NCBI GenBank assembly: GCA_016184365.1
Contig: JACPCW010000086.1
Location: 42,966-100,688 of the forward strand
Direction: 5' to 3'
Source of the DNA: Candidatus Rokuibacteriota bacterium
GTDB lineage: Bacteria > Methylomirabilota > Methylomirabilia > Rokubacteriales > CSP1-6
Length of the DNA stretch: 57,723 bases
Positions 1 to 7,640 of this stretch are shown piece by piece. A program made the translations under genes and the position numbers. Position 1 is the stretch's first letter, and every line of letters begins with the position of its first letter. The notes beneath the pieces are model-generated. The model had not been told where the DNA came from, did no database searches, and was given only the letters and a program-made list of their open reading frames with translations.

Positions 1-104
1 GGATGGGGGGTCGCGCTCGTCACGCCCCGGAACGAGCACCGGCGTCCAGGCGAGCCCGGCGCGGTCGCCGTGGGCGGGGCGGTCAACCAATTCCGCGAGA
101 ATCA
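1..104. repeat. Partial copy of a long inverted-repeat element, cut by the window edge
   Basis: On the minus strand this segment starts directly after the TAA stop of the DUF151 gene. It reads ATGATTCTCGCGGAATTGG, then TTGACCGCCC, and later GTGCTCGTTCCGG and a C-tract. The same order of motifs occurs in the right arm of the element at 7400-7640 (TCTCGTGGAATTGG, TTGACGGTCCC, CGCTCGTTCCGAGG, GACCCCCCATCC). Only one arm is inside the window, so the mirror arm is expected just to the left. No ORF is supported here. Confidence 0.6.
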
Positions 105-635
105 TTAGATCGACGGCCGCCGCGGCGGCGTCACCGTGCCCCCGGCCTTGTCGAAGACGCGGTCCTCGACGAACACCGGGACCTTCGCGCGGATGGCGAG
201 CGCGATCGCATCGGAGGGACGCGAGTCGAGCGTCATCTCCGAGCCGTTCGCGTCGAGATACACGGTGGCGTAGTAGACGTCGTCGCGGAGGTCGGTGATC
301 ACGACTTTCGTGACCGTCACCTTCAGCCGGCCGAAGAGCGTGAGGAAGAGGTCGTGCGTGAGCGGTCGCGGCGGCGTGACACCGGACAGCGGCACCGCGA
401 TCGCCGTCACCTGCGCGACGTCGATGGCCATCGCGAACCGCCGGCGGTCACGCTTGCCCTGCAGCACGATGGCGGGCTGCTGCGACCGCTGATCGATCAT
501 GACGCCGACGACGTCGCTCTCCTGCGGCCCGACCGGACGCGGCGGCGTCACTTCAGCGCGATCGCGCGCGACGGCGCTGCCGGCGACGACCACGCTCAGC
601 AGCAGAGATGCCACGACGCGAACCGTGCTGCCCAT
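105..635 (-). CDS. Bifunctional nuclease (DUF151) family protein with an N-terminal signal-like segment
   Basis: The 176-residue product begins with a short basic stretch and a hydrophobic core (about residues 5-22) resembling a signal peptide or membrane anchor. A DUF151/bifunctional-nuclease-like domain follows from about residue 40: VVGVMIDQ, a central LTHDLFLTLFGRLKVTVTKV segment, YYATVYL, and the highly conserved SRPSDAIALAIRAKVPVFV motif. Family members are usually cytoplasmic and have been linked to RNase/DNase activity or stress responses, so an exported version is unusual. The ATG at 635 was chosen because the leader starts there; the reading frame stays open upstream only as antisense to the MFS gene. 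The family call is firm, the enzymatic role is not. Confidence 0.85.
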   Translation of the reverse strand: MGSTVRVVASLLLSVVVAGSAVARDRAEVTPPRPVGPQESDVVGVMIDQRSQQPAIVLQGKRDRRRFAMAIDVAQVTAIAVPLSGVTPPRPLTHDLFLTLFGRLKVTVTKVVITDLRDDVYYATVYLDANGSEMTLDSRPSDAIALAIRAKVPVFVEDRVFDKAGGTVTPPRRPSI

Positions 636-700
636 GAGACGGCCTCCTCGCGGATCCGGATGCGCCAAGTATACGCGGCCCGTTCGCGCCGGCCCGGCTC

Positions 701-1876
701 TCAGCGCGTGTCGGCGAGCCCGATGCTCAGGACCGAGCCGATCAGCAGCAGCGCCGCGAGCGCGGACCACATGATCGCGTAGCCGGCGGCGTGCGCGACG
801 TATCCGAACGCCATCGACCCCGTGGTCTGCCCGATCAGCTGCATGGCGCTGAAGACGCCGATGACGGCGGCGCGGCGCGCCTCGGGCGCCTGATCGGCCA
901 CGAGCGCGGCGAGCGCGGGATAGAGAAACCCGTGCGCGCCGCCGGACATGAGCCCGGCCAGCATGAGCACGGGCACGGCGGGCAGCCACGGCACGTCCAG
1001 GATGACGACGGCGAGCGCGGCGAGCATCGCCGGTGCGCTCGCCTGCACGAACATGGACGGCACGATGACGGCCCGGCGCCCGCGCGTGTCGATCAACCGC
1101 CCGCCGACGACGCGCACCACGATCGCGGCCGCGGCATAGCCGGTATAGAAGACGGCGAGCGTCCGGACGCCGAGGCTCTCGGCGTACGTCGGCATGAACG
1201 CGAACAGCGCGCCGGTGCCGAGCCCGAAGAACAGCGAGATCACCATGTGGCGCTGCATCACTTCCGTCATCGCGTCGCGCGCCCACCCCCACCCGCGCAC
1301 GACCGGCACGTCGGCGCGGCGCTGCTCGCGGATCGGGATGACGAGGACGAACGCCACGAGCGCGACGAGCCCCATCAGCGTGAAGAGCGTCGGGAAGCCG
1401 AACCGCCGCACGACCCACTCGCCGAGGAGCGGGGTCAGCGCGGTCGACACGAAGCCCGACACGCCGAAGATCCCGAGCGTCCAGCCGCGCTGCGCCGCCG
1501 GGACGAGATCGATGACGTACGAGAACATCGACACGAAGAACGCCGAGAACCCGACGCCCTGGATCAGCCGCACGACGCCGAGCACCGCGATCGCCGGCGC
1601 GACCGCGGCGACGACGCAGGAGATGACGACGAGCACGACGCCGATCACCATGAAGGGTTTGCGTCCGACGGCGTCCACCCACGGTCCGATGATGGGCTGC
1701 AGCACGATGCCCACCGCCGGGTAGAGGCCCATCACGAGCCCGATCTCGATCTCCGTGCCGCCGAGCTGCTGGATGTAGAGCGGCAGGAGGACGAAGCCGT
1801 TCAGGCTTCCGAAAAAGAAGAAGTTGGTGACCGTGGCCCGGACGAAGGGTTGATCACGCAGGAGGGACCAGCGCAC
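701..1876 (-). CDS. Major facilitator superfamily (MFS) transporter
   Basis: The 391-residue protein is hydrophobic throughout and has the usual MFS length of about 400 residues with roughly 12 predicted membrane spans. It shows an MFS motif-A-like cytoplasmic loop after the second helix (GPWVDAVGRKPFMVIGVVLV) and a related loop in the second half (VGGRLIDTRGRRAVIVPSMF). These are typical of drug/metabolite:H+ antiporters, so export of a small molecule is the best guess. The substrate cannot be read from sequence. The start is a GTG at 1876, divergent from the hotdog gene 40 bp away, so both promoters would have to share that short gap. Confidence 0.88.
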   Translation of the reverse strand: MRWSLLRDQPFVRATVTNFFFFGSLNGFVLLPLYIQQLGGTEIEIGLVMGLYPAVGIVLQPIIGPWVDAVGRKPFMVIGVVLVVISCVVAAVAPAIAVLGVVRLIQGVGFSAFFVSMFSYVIDLVPAAQRGWTLGIFGVSGFVSTALTPLLGEWVVRRFGFPTLFTLMGLVALVAFVLVIPIREQRRADVPVVRGWGWARDAMTEVMQRHMVISLFFGLGTGALFAFMPTYAESLGVRTLAVFYTGYAAAAIVVRVVGGRLIDTRGRRAVIVPSMFVQASAPAMLAALAVVILDVPWLPAVPVLMLAGLMSGGAHGFLYPALAALVADQAPEARRAAVIGVFSAMQLIGQTTGSMAFGYVAHAAGYAIMWSALAALLLIGSVLSIGLADTR

Positions 1877-1915
1877 CTCCCGACCGTACTACACGGGCGT
1901 GCTATCGTGCCGGCC

Positions 1916-2752
1916 GTGTCGCTCGTGACGATCGGAGACGCGCTGCTGCGCGGAGAGATCGCCCCGGTGCCCGACGGCGCACGCCTCACCCTCGATCGCC
2001 GCTTCGGCGGCCTGCCCGACATGGCGCACGGCGGGACGATCCTCGCCTTGTTCGACGCGCTCGCGGCGCACCGCGGACCGCGAAGGATCCGCGGTCACTA
2101 CATCCGGCGCGTGCCGCTCGCGACCGACCTGACGCTGACCCATGCGATGACCGACGGCGCAACGCGCCTCGTGTTGGCCGACACGGCCGGGACCACCCTG
2201 GTCGACGGCACGGTGACCGCGGTGTCGGAGCGCGCCGAGGCCCGCGCGTCGAGCGGCGGTGAACGCCATCCCCTGCCGGTCTCGTCGACGTGCTTCGTCT
2301 GCGGCATCGAGAACGAGCTGGGGTTGCGGGCGACGCTCGAGTTCGATGACCAGCGGGTGCGCGGCCAGTGGCAGCCGCGCGAGGCATTCCGCGCCGCGGA
2401 CGGCACGCTGGCGCCGGTCGCGCTGACCGCGCTGCTGGACGAAGGCGCGTTCTGGCTCGGCGCGCTGGCCACGGGCGAGTCGGGCATGACGACGGAGATC
2501 GAAGTGACGCTGCGGCAACCGGCGGCGTACGGCGCGCCGATCACGATCGTGGGCGATCGCGCGCGCGTCACACCGCGCGCCGGCGACGCGCGTTACCTGG
2601 ACACGGAGCTGGCCGCGTACACGGACGACGGCACGCCAGTCGCGACGGGCCGAATCACGTTCGTCTCGGTCCGGGGCGCGTCCAGACGCATGACGAAGTG
2701 GCTGGCGCGAACGAACGCGCCGGAGACGATCGAGCGCGTGTTCCGGACGTAG
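1916..2752 (+). CDS. Double hotdog-fold protein, thioesterase-superfamily-like
   Basis: The protein has about 278 residues in two apparent halves. The N-terminal half has GGLPDMAHGGTILALFDALA, which resembles the HGG-type helix motif of PaaI/acyl-CoA thioesterase hotdog domains. The C-terminal half opens with a CFVCG motif followed by GLRATLEF and ALTALLDEGAFWLGAL, an arrangement seen in uncharacterised hotdog proteins. A role as an acyl-CoA thioesterase or an acyl-ligand binding protein is plausible but unproven. The start is uncertain: GTG at 1916 is used here and an in-frame GTG lies at 1907. No clear ribosome-binding site is seen at either. Confidence 0.7.
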   Translation: MSLVTIGDALLRGEIAPVPDGARLTLDRRFGGLPDMAHGGTILALFDALAAHRGPRRIRGHYIRRVPLATDLTLTHAMTDGATRLVLADTAGTTLVDGTVTAVSERAEARASSGGERHPLPVSSTCFVCGIENELGLRATLEFDDQRVRGQWQPREAFRAADGTLAPVALTALLDEGAFWLGALATGESGMTTEIEVTLRQPAAYGAPITIVGDRARVTPRAGDARYLDTELAAYTDDGTPVATGRITFVSVRGASRRMTKWLARTNAPETIERVFRT

Positions 2753-2881
2753 CGAACGGCGCGCGCGCCGCGGCGCGAAGCGAGCAAGCGGATCTGCGGG
2801 CTCGCGATGCGCGAGCGATCGAGCACCGCGGATGCGTAACGAGCGTGTGCCGATGAGCGATGCGTAAGCGAGCGGGGCGAC

Positions 2882-3028
2882 GGCCGGCGAGGTGGGCGCC
2901 GGGGGCTCGACTGACCCGTGCCGGTGAGCGGAGATGTCGACCGAGCGGTGGTGAGTGGGAACGGCTCAAACGGTGATGGGTGCTGAAATCTCGTGGTCAG
3001 CGAGCCCCCGGCGCCCACCTCGCCGGCC
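2882..3028. repeat. Long imperfect inverted repeat between two convergent genes
   Basis: The arms are 2882-2916 and 2995-3028. The right arm is the reverse complement of the left apart from a single bulged A, giving a 34-bp G+C-rich stem (GGCCGGCGAGGTGGGCGCCG and continuing) with a 78-nt loop. It sits in a 311-bp gap (2753-3063) between the stop codons of two convergent genes, so it may act as a bidirectional termination or RNA-protection structure, or be a short non-autonomous mobile element. The rest of the gap holds only simple direct repeats (GATGCGTAACGAGC at about 2831 and GATGCGTAAGCGAGC at about 2859) and no supportable ORF. Confidence 0.85.
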
Positions 3029-3063
3029 CGCCTCCAGCGCGCCCAGCGGCGTCGCAGCAGGCG

Positions 3064-3486
3064 TCAGTCGGCGGACACGCGATGCGCCACGCAATGCGCG
3101 AACGCGATGACGCGATCGGAGTCGACGTCGCGCACGGTGACGTCGTAGAATCCGGCGCGCCGTCCCTGGCGAACCTCGCGCGCCTCCGCCACCAGCCGCG
3201 AGCCGGGCTCGGCGCCGCCGATGTAGCTGATCGTGACGTTGAGCGCGACGGCGGGTACGCCGTGCGAGTTGCACGCAGCGCCGAACGTGGCGTCGGCGAG
3301 CGTGAAGATGACGCCGCCGTGCGGCCGTCCCTGGAAGTTGACCATCCCGGGCGCGAGCGTGAGCGAGGCCTTGCAGTACCCGCGCGCGATCGTGAGGTAC
3401 TCGATGCCGATCGCCCGCGTCCACGGATCGCGCGCGATGTCGGCCGCGAGCTCGGGCGCGATCGGCGCCGGCGCGCCGTCGGTCAT
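3064..3486 (-). CDS. PaaI-family thioesterase (hotdog fold)
   Basis: The 140-residue protein has the usual length of PaaI/YbgC-type acyl-CoA thioesterases. The catalytic-helix motif is clear (NFQGRPHGGVIFTLADATFG, about residues 50-69), with the HGG signature and an acidic residue in the following helix. It would hydrolyse (hydroxy)phenylacetyl- or other acyl-CoA thioesters in the cytoplasm. The ATG at 3486 overlaps the TGA of the upstream SDR gene as ATGA, so the two are translationally coupled. That overlap decides the start, even though the frame stays open 23 codons further upstream. Confidence 0.85.
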   Translation of the reverse strand: MTDGAPAPIAPELAADIARDPWTRAIGIEYLTIARGYCKASLTLAPGMVNFQGRPHGGVIFTLADATFGAACNSHGVPAVALNVTISYIGGAEPGSRLVAEAREVRQGRRAGFYDVTVRDVDSDRVIAFAHCVAHRVSAD

Positions 3487-4307
3487 GCGGGCGACTTGCC
3501 GGCCTGCGGTCGGCCGCGCACGCCGAAGCGCCTGATGACCGCCGACACGAGCCACGGGACGTGGCGCTGGAACAACACGACCGCCTTGCCGTGCCCGGTG
3601 ATGACGGTCTCCTGGCGCCGCGCGGCCGTCGCGCGGACGATCTGACGCGCGGCTTTCGCGGTCGGCATCCGCAGCCAGTCGGGGACGACGGCCGCCGTCT
3701 CCGCGTGATACACGCCGGTGTTGTCGACCTGGTGGATCTCGCTCACGACGTAGCCGGGGCTCACCAGCACCACGGCGACGCCGCTCGGCCCCAGCTCGTG
3801 ACGCAGCGATTGCGCCAGCCCGCGCACCGCGAACTTGCTCATCGCGTACGGCGCGGTGCCCGGCACGCCGATGTGGCCGCTCACGCTGCCGATCAGCACG
3901 AGCGTGCCGCGCGTCCGCTCGAGATCGGGCAGCGTCGCGTAGACCGTGCGGAGCACGCCGAACACGTTCGTCTCGAACTGGCGGCGAAAATCGTCGAGCG
4001 TCAGTCGCGCGACCGGGCCGACGACGCCGAAGCCCGCATTGGCGACCGCCACGTCGATCGGTCCCAGCGCCACACGCGTCTCCGCGACCGCGCGCTCGAG
4101 GTCGCCGTCCCGCGTCACGTCACACGCCAGGGCCGTCGCGCGCCGGCCCAGCTTCGCGACGTCGGCCGCGACCGCGTGCAGGCGGTCCACGCGCCGGGCG
4201 GCCAGCGCCACGGCCGCGCCCTCGCGCGCGAACTCGCGCGCGAGCTCGGCGCCGATGCCGGATGACGCGCCGGTGATGAAGACGATCCGTCCGTCGAACG
4301 CGGTCAT
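3483..4307 (-). CDS. Short-chain dehydrogenase/reductase (SDR)
   Basis: The 274-residue classical SDR has the cofactor-binding TGASSGIG motif near residue 13, the structural NAG motif (VANAGFG), a catalytic serine in IGSVSGHIG and the YAMSK catalytic Tyr/Lys pair. The ARRVDRL segment after the second strand is consistent with NADP(H) preference. The C-terminal extension (FQRHVPWLVSAVIRRF) is amphipathic and could touch a membrane, as in SDRs acting on lipids or sterols. It is the first gene of a two-gene unit with the PaaI thioesterase, which suggests a shared role with acyl or lipid substrates. Confidence 0.88.
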   Translation of the reverse strand: MTAFDGRIVFITGASSGIGAELAREFAREGAAVALAARRVDRLHAVAADVAKLGRRATALACDVTRDGDLERAVAETRVALGPIDVAVANAGFGVVGPVARLTLDDFRRQFETNVFGVLRTVYATLPDLERTRGTLVLIGSVSGHIGVPGTAPYAMSKFAVRGLAQSLRHELGPSGVAVVLVSPGYVVSEIHQVDNTGVYHAETAAVVPDWLRMPTAKAARQIVRATAARRQETVITGHGKAVVLFQRHVPWLVSAVIRRFGVRGRPQAGKSPA

Positions 4308-4321
4308 TGAAGAACCTTCAA
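4307..4321. promoter_or_regulatory. Small palindrome overlapping the SDR start codon
   Basis: TTGAAG-AAC-CTTCAA is a perfect 6-bp inverted repeat with a 3-bp centre. It touches the first base of the minus-strand start codon at 4307 and lies in the short divergent gap before the ATPase gene. The minus strand also supplies GAAGG as a possible ribosome-binding site. It may be an operator or simply this SD context; the evidence is only the symmetry and position. Confidence 0.3.
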
Positions 4322-4373
4322 CAGGCTACCCGATGATGCAACGGTGATCGGAGTCTGACACGAAGCCGTCGTC

Positions 4374-6188
4374 GTGACGCGCGCGCGACGGGTGCCTCGT
4401 GGGAGGCGCGACGAATGCCGCGAAAACACGCGAGAAACACGGGCCGCGGTGTGGTGCCCGCCTTGCATCCCGAACGACCTCGTGCGCGACGTCTATCAGT
4501 TTGCCCGCCGGCTCGGTGACCTCCTCGTGTCGCAGGGTCTCGTCACGCCCGATCAGCTCGGGCGCGCGATCGCCGAGCAGGTCCGCACGGAAGAGCGTCT
4601 CGCGACGGTCCTCGTCCGTCTCGGCTTCGTCGACGAAGACGACCTGATCGGCTTTCTGTCGCGCGAGTACAAGCTGCCGGTCGTCGAGCTTCCGGACGAG
4701 ATTCCCCCGGACATCGCCAAGCTCGTCCCCGCGAGCGTCGCCCGGAAGTACGAGGTGCTCGCCGTGAACCGCACGGCCATGGGCCTCACGCCGGCGGTGG
4801 GCGACCCGACGAACGTGTCGGCGCTCGACGACGTGTCGTTCCGCACGGGCCTCCGCGTCCTCCCCGTGCTCGCGCGTCCGTCGGCGCTCCGCCGGTACCT
4901 GATGCAGGCCTACCAGTCGCCGCGGGAAACGCTCGCCGACGCGCTCACGCTCGCCGAGGCGGAAGCCGAGCGCATCGAGCGCAGCCAGGGTCGCGGCCTC
5001 GACCACGACCTGCGCGTCTCGGCCGACCAGGCGCCGATCGTCCGGCTCGTCAACGCGGTGCTCGAGGAAGCGGTGCGCCGCGGCGCGTCCGACGTGCATC
5101 TCGATCCCACCGAGCCGGCGCTCCGCATCCGGCTGCGCACCGACGGCCTCCTCGCCGAAGTCATGGCGGCGCCGAAGCGCATCGAGGCGGCGGTGATCTC
5201 GCGCGTGAAGATCATGGCGAACCTCGACATCGCGGAGCGGCGGCTGCCGCAGGACGGACGCATCAAGCTCCGCTACCTCGAGCGCGAAGTGGACTTCCGC
5301 GTGTCGGTCCTGCCGACGATCTTCGGCGAGAGCATCGCCCTCCGCGTGCTCGACAAGGACGCGCTCAGGCTCGATCCCGGCATGCTCGGCTTCGACGACT
5401 GGGGACTCCAGCACTTCGAAAAAGCCATTCAGAGCCCGCACGGCGTCATCCTCATCACCGGGCCGACGGGCTCGGGGAAGTCGACGACGCTCTATTCGGC
5501 GATCCAGGCGCTCAACTCCCCCGACCGCCACATCGTCACGCTCGAGGATCCGGTCGAGTACAACGTCCCCGGCGTGAACCAGGTGCAGGTCCGCGACGAG
5601 ATCGCGCTCACGTTCGCGACCGCGCTGCGCGCGTTCCTGCGGCACGACCCGAACGTCATCCTCATGGGCGAGATGCGCGATACCGAAACGGCGCAGATGG
5701 CCATCCGCGCGGCGCTCACCGGCCATCTCGTGCTGAGCACGCTGCACACGAACGACTGCCCGTCCACGATCGCGCGGCTCGTCGACATGGGCCTGCCGCC
5801 GTTCCTGCTCGCGTCGGCGCTCCGGCTCGTCGTCGCGCAGCGCCTCGTCCGCAAGGTCTGCACGGACTGCGCGGAGCCCGTCGAGATCGACGAGGACACG
5901 CTGGCCGCCTACGGGGTGCCGCCGCGCGGCCGCGAACGCGTCGTGCTGTATACCGGCAAGGGTTGCGCGATCTGCAACTTCACCGGCACGCGCGGGCGCG
6001 TCGCGATCTACGAGGTGATGGCGATCACGCCGGAGATCTGCGAGCTCATCATGGCGAACGCGCCGGCCGGCGACATCCGTCGCGTCGCGCGCGACCAGGG
6101 CATGCGGACGCTCCGCGAAGCCGGCCTCGCCAAGGCGATCGACGGGGTCACGACCCTCGACGAGGTCGCGCGGGTGACGGCGGAGTAG
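4374..6188 (+). CDS. GspE/PilB-family secretion or pilus assembly ATPase
   Basis: The order of domains matches PilB/GspE. A GSPII_E N-terminal (MshEN) domain occurs around residues 45-190 (LGDLLVSQGLVTPDQLG). The AAA+ motor follows, with Walker A GPTGSGKST near residue 363, the Asp box around DPVEYNVPGVNQVQ, Walker B LMGEMRDTETAQ and the His box LSTLHTND. A four-cysteine zinc site comes after that (VCTDCAEP and GCAICNFTG). These ATPases are hexameric and power type IV pilus extension or type II secretion. The first ~36 residues are Arg-rich and unlike the family; an in-frame GTG at 4482 would start just before the conserved region and may be the true start. No pilin, GspF or PilT gene is adjacent. 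The 3' end overlaps the convergent ArsC-like gene by 41 bp. Confidence 0.88.
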   Translation: MTRARRVPRGRRDECRENTRETRAAVWCPPCIPNDLVRDVYQFARRLGDLLVSQGLVTPDQLGRAIAEQVRTEERLATVLVRLGFVDEDDLIGFLSREYKLPVVELPDEIPPDIAKLVPASVARKYEVLAVNRTAMGLTPAVGDPTNVSALDDVSFRTGLRVLPVLARPSALRRYLMQAYQSPRETLADALTLAEAEAERIERSQGRGLDHDLRVSADQAPIVRLVNAVLEEAVRRGASDVHLDPTEPALRIRLRTDGLLAEVMAAPKRIEAAVISRVKIMANLDIAERRLPQDGRIKLRYLEREVDFRVSVLPTIFGESIALRVLDKDALRLDPGMLGFDDWGLQHFEKAIQSPHGVILITGPTGSGKSTTLYSAIQALNSPDRHIVTLEDPVEYNVPGVNQVQVRDEIALTFATALRAFLRHDPNVILMGEMRDTETAQMAIRAALTGHLVLSTLHTNDCPSTIARLVDMGLPPFLLASALRLVVAQRLVRKVCTDCAEPVEIDEDTLAAYGVPPRGRERVVLYTGKGCAICNFTGTRGRVAIYEVMAITPEICELIMANAPAGDIRRVARDQGMRTLREAGLAKAIDGVTTLDEVARVTAE

Positions 6189-6540
6189 CGCGCTCGGCGT
6201 CGATCCACGCCTTCCAGTCGTCCGGCTGGTGCCCGATGCTCACACGGTTGCCCACTCGCACCAGCGGCGTCTTCAGAATGCGGGGCTCCGTCAGCGCGCG
6301 CTCGAGCATGCGCTCGGGCGAGTCGCCGCGGACGTGCAGCCCGAGCGCGCGGAATTTCGGCGCAGACCGGTCGATGACGGCCGCGGCGCCGTACTTCTCC
6401 TGAAACCGCCGCAGCTCGCCCTTCGACGCCGGCCGCTCCGTGAGGTTCACGAAGTGGACCGGCATGCGGCGCTCGGCGAAAAATCGCAGCGCCTTGCGCG
6501 TCTCGGCGCAGTCGTTGAACCCGAAGACCTGGACGTTCAC
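6148..6540 (-). CDS. ArsC/Spx-like thioredoxin-fold protein
   Basis: The 130-residue protein starts MNVQVFGFNDCAETRKALRF, the opening strand and catalytic-Cys loop of the ArsC/Spx/YffB family, with one cysteine at residue 11 followed by a TRKA segment. LKTPLVRVGNRVSIGHQPD near residue 95 matches the cis-Pro and Arg-containing region (TPLV...G). Family members reduce arsenate with glutathione or thioredoxin, or act as RNA polymerase-binding regulators (Spx). With no ars genes nearby, arsenate reduction should not be assumed. The 3' end overlaps the convergent secretion ATPase gene by 41 bp. Confidence 0.75.
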   Translation of the reverse strand: MNVQVFGFNDCAETRKALRFFAERRMPVHFVNLTERPASKGELRRFQEKYGAAAVIDRSAPKFRALGLHVRGDSPERMLERALTEPRILKTPLVRVGNRVSIGHQPDDWKAWIDAERATPPSPARPRRGS

Positions 6541-6553
6541 GATCGGCGCGACC

Positions 6554-7399
6554 TCACGCCGCGCCGCCGCTGCGGAGACGCGCGGCGCGCTCCTGCACGC
6601 CGTCCCACGCCGTCATCGGCACCGCCGGCGTCCCCGGTGGATTGACGCGCCCCGTCTGCGGACCGTGGAAGTCCGAGCCGCCCGTCGCGACGAGCCCGTA
6701 CCGGTCGCAGAGCTCGAGATAGGCGCGCACCTGCGCGGCAGAGTGCTCGGCGTAGTACGTCTCGATGCCCATGAGGCCCGCGTCGACCATCCCGGGAATC
6801 ATGTCGTCGCGGCTCGCGAGACCGGGATGCGCGAAGACCGGCACGCCCTGCGCCTTCCGGATGATCTCCACCGCCTCGACGGGCGTCAGCCGCTTGCGCG
6901 GAACGTTCGCGGGACCATTGGAGCGCAGGTAGCGGTCGAACGCCTCGCGGACCGACTTGACGTATCCGCGATTCACCATCACCTGCGCGACGTGCGGCCG
7001 GCCGGGCGAGCCTTCCTTGCAGATCGCGAAGACCTCCGCCGGATCGATCGGCATCCCGAGCTCGGCCAGCCGCGCCGCGATGCGGTGCACGCGCGCCGCG
7101 CGCTCGGCGCGCTGCGCGCGGAGGAAGTCCTGGAACCACGGCGCTTCGTGATCGACGCAGTAGCCGAGCACGTGAACCTCGCCGCCCGGCACGTCGCAGT
7201 TGATCTCGAGACCCGGCACGATGGTCAGCCCGGGATGACGCGCCGACTCGGCGAACGCCTCGGCGAGGCCCTCGGTCGAGTCGTGATCCGTGATGGCGAG
7301 CACGCGCACGCCGTGTCGGACCGCCTCGCGCACGAGGTCGCGTGGCGCGAACGTCCCGTCGGACGCCGTCGTGTGCGAGTGGAGGTCGACGGCCCCCAT
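6554..7399 (-). CDS. PHP-domain metal-dependent phosphoesterase
   Basis: The 281-residue protein is a PHP-family hydrolase of the TrpH/RNase AM type. It has the N-terminal metal motif DLHSHTTASDGT, the second motif AITDHDSTEGL, a metal His in PVFAHPG and the C-terminal GGSDFHG. Members of this clade hydrolyse 3',5'-nucleotide bisphosphates or trim RNA 5' ends. The ATG at 7399 was chosen; a TTG directly in front of it is also in frame. The gene lies 13 bp upstream of the ArsC-like gene on the same strand, so the two are probably co-transcribed. Confidence 0.85.
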   Translation of the reverse strand: MGAVDLHSHTTASDGTFAPRDLVREAVRHGVRVLAITDHDSTEGLAEAFAESARHPGLTIVPGLEINCDVPGGEVHVLGYCVDHEAPWFQDFLRAQRAERAARVHRIAARLAELGMPIDPAEVFAICKEGSPGRPHVAQVMVNRGYVKSVREAFDRYLRSNGPANVPRKRLTPVEAVEIIRKAQGVPVFAHPGLASRDDMIPGMVDAGLMGIETYYAEHSAAQVRAYLELCDRYGLVATGGSDFHGPQTGRVNPPGTPAVPMTAWDGVQERAARLRSGGAA

Positions 7400-7640
7400 C
7401 AATAACTCTCGTGGAATCGGTTGACGGTCCCGGCGCCCGCCGCCGCTGCTGGCGAGCCGTCGTCGCCGTGCTCGTTCCGACGCAGGGCGAGCGAGGCTCG
7501 CGGATCGCCAGCTCTCGCGCGGCCCCCGCTGGGGGATGGGGGGTCGAAGCTCGTCCTGCCTCGGAACGAGCGACGGCGACAGGCGAGCCAGTCGCGGCGT
7601 CGGGCGCCGGGACCGTCAACCAATTCCACGAGACTCATCA
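7400..7640. repeat. Long inverted-repeat element between pepA and the PHP gene
   Basis: The left arm (about 7400-7497) and right arm (about 7545-7640) are inverted copies that I align at about nine positions in ten over some 90 bp. Shared blocks are TCTCGTGGAAT, GGTTGACGGTCCCGGCGCCC, GCTCGTTCCGA and GGCAGG/GCAGGG with GCGAGC/ACGAGC. The transcript would fold into one very long hairpin with a loop of about 50 nt. On the minus strand the element begins at the pepA stop (TGATGA) and ends at the start codon of the PHP gene. A second, partial copy lies at 1-104, also starting at a stop codon. Confidence 0.85.
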
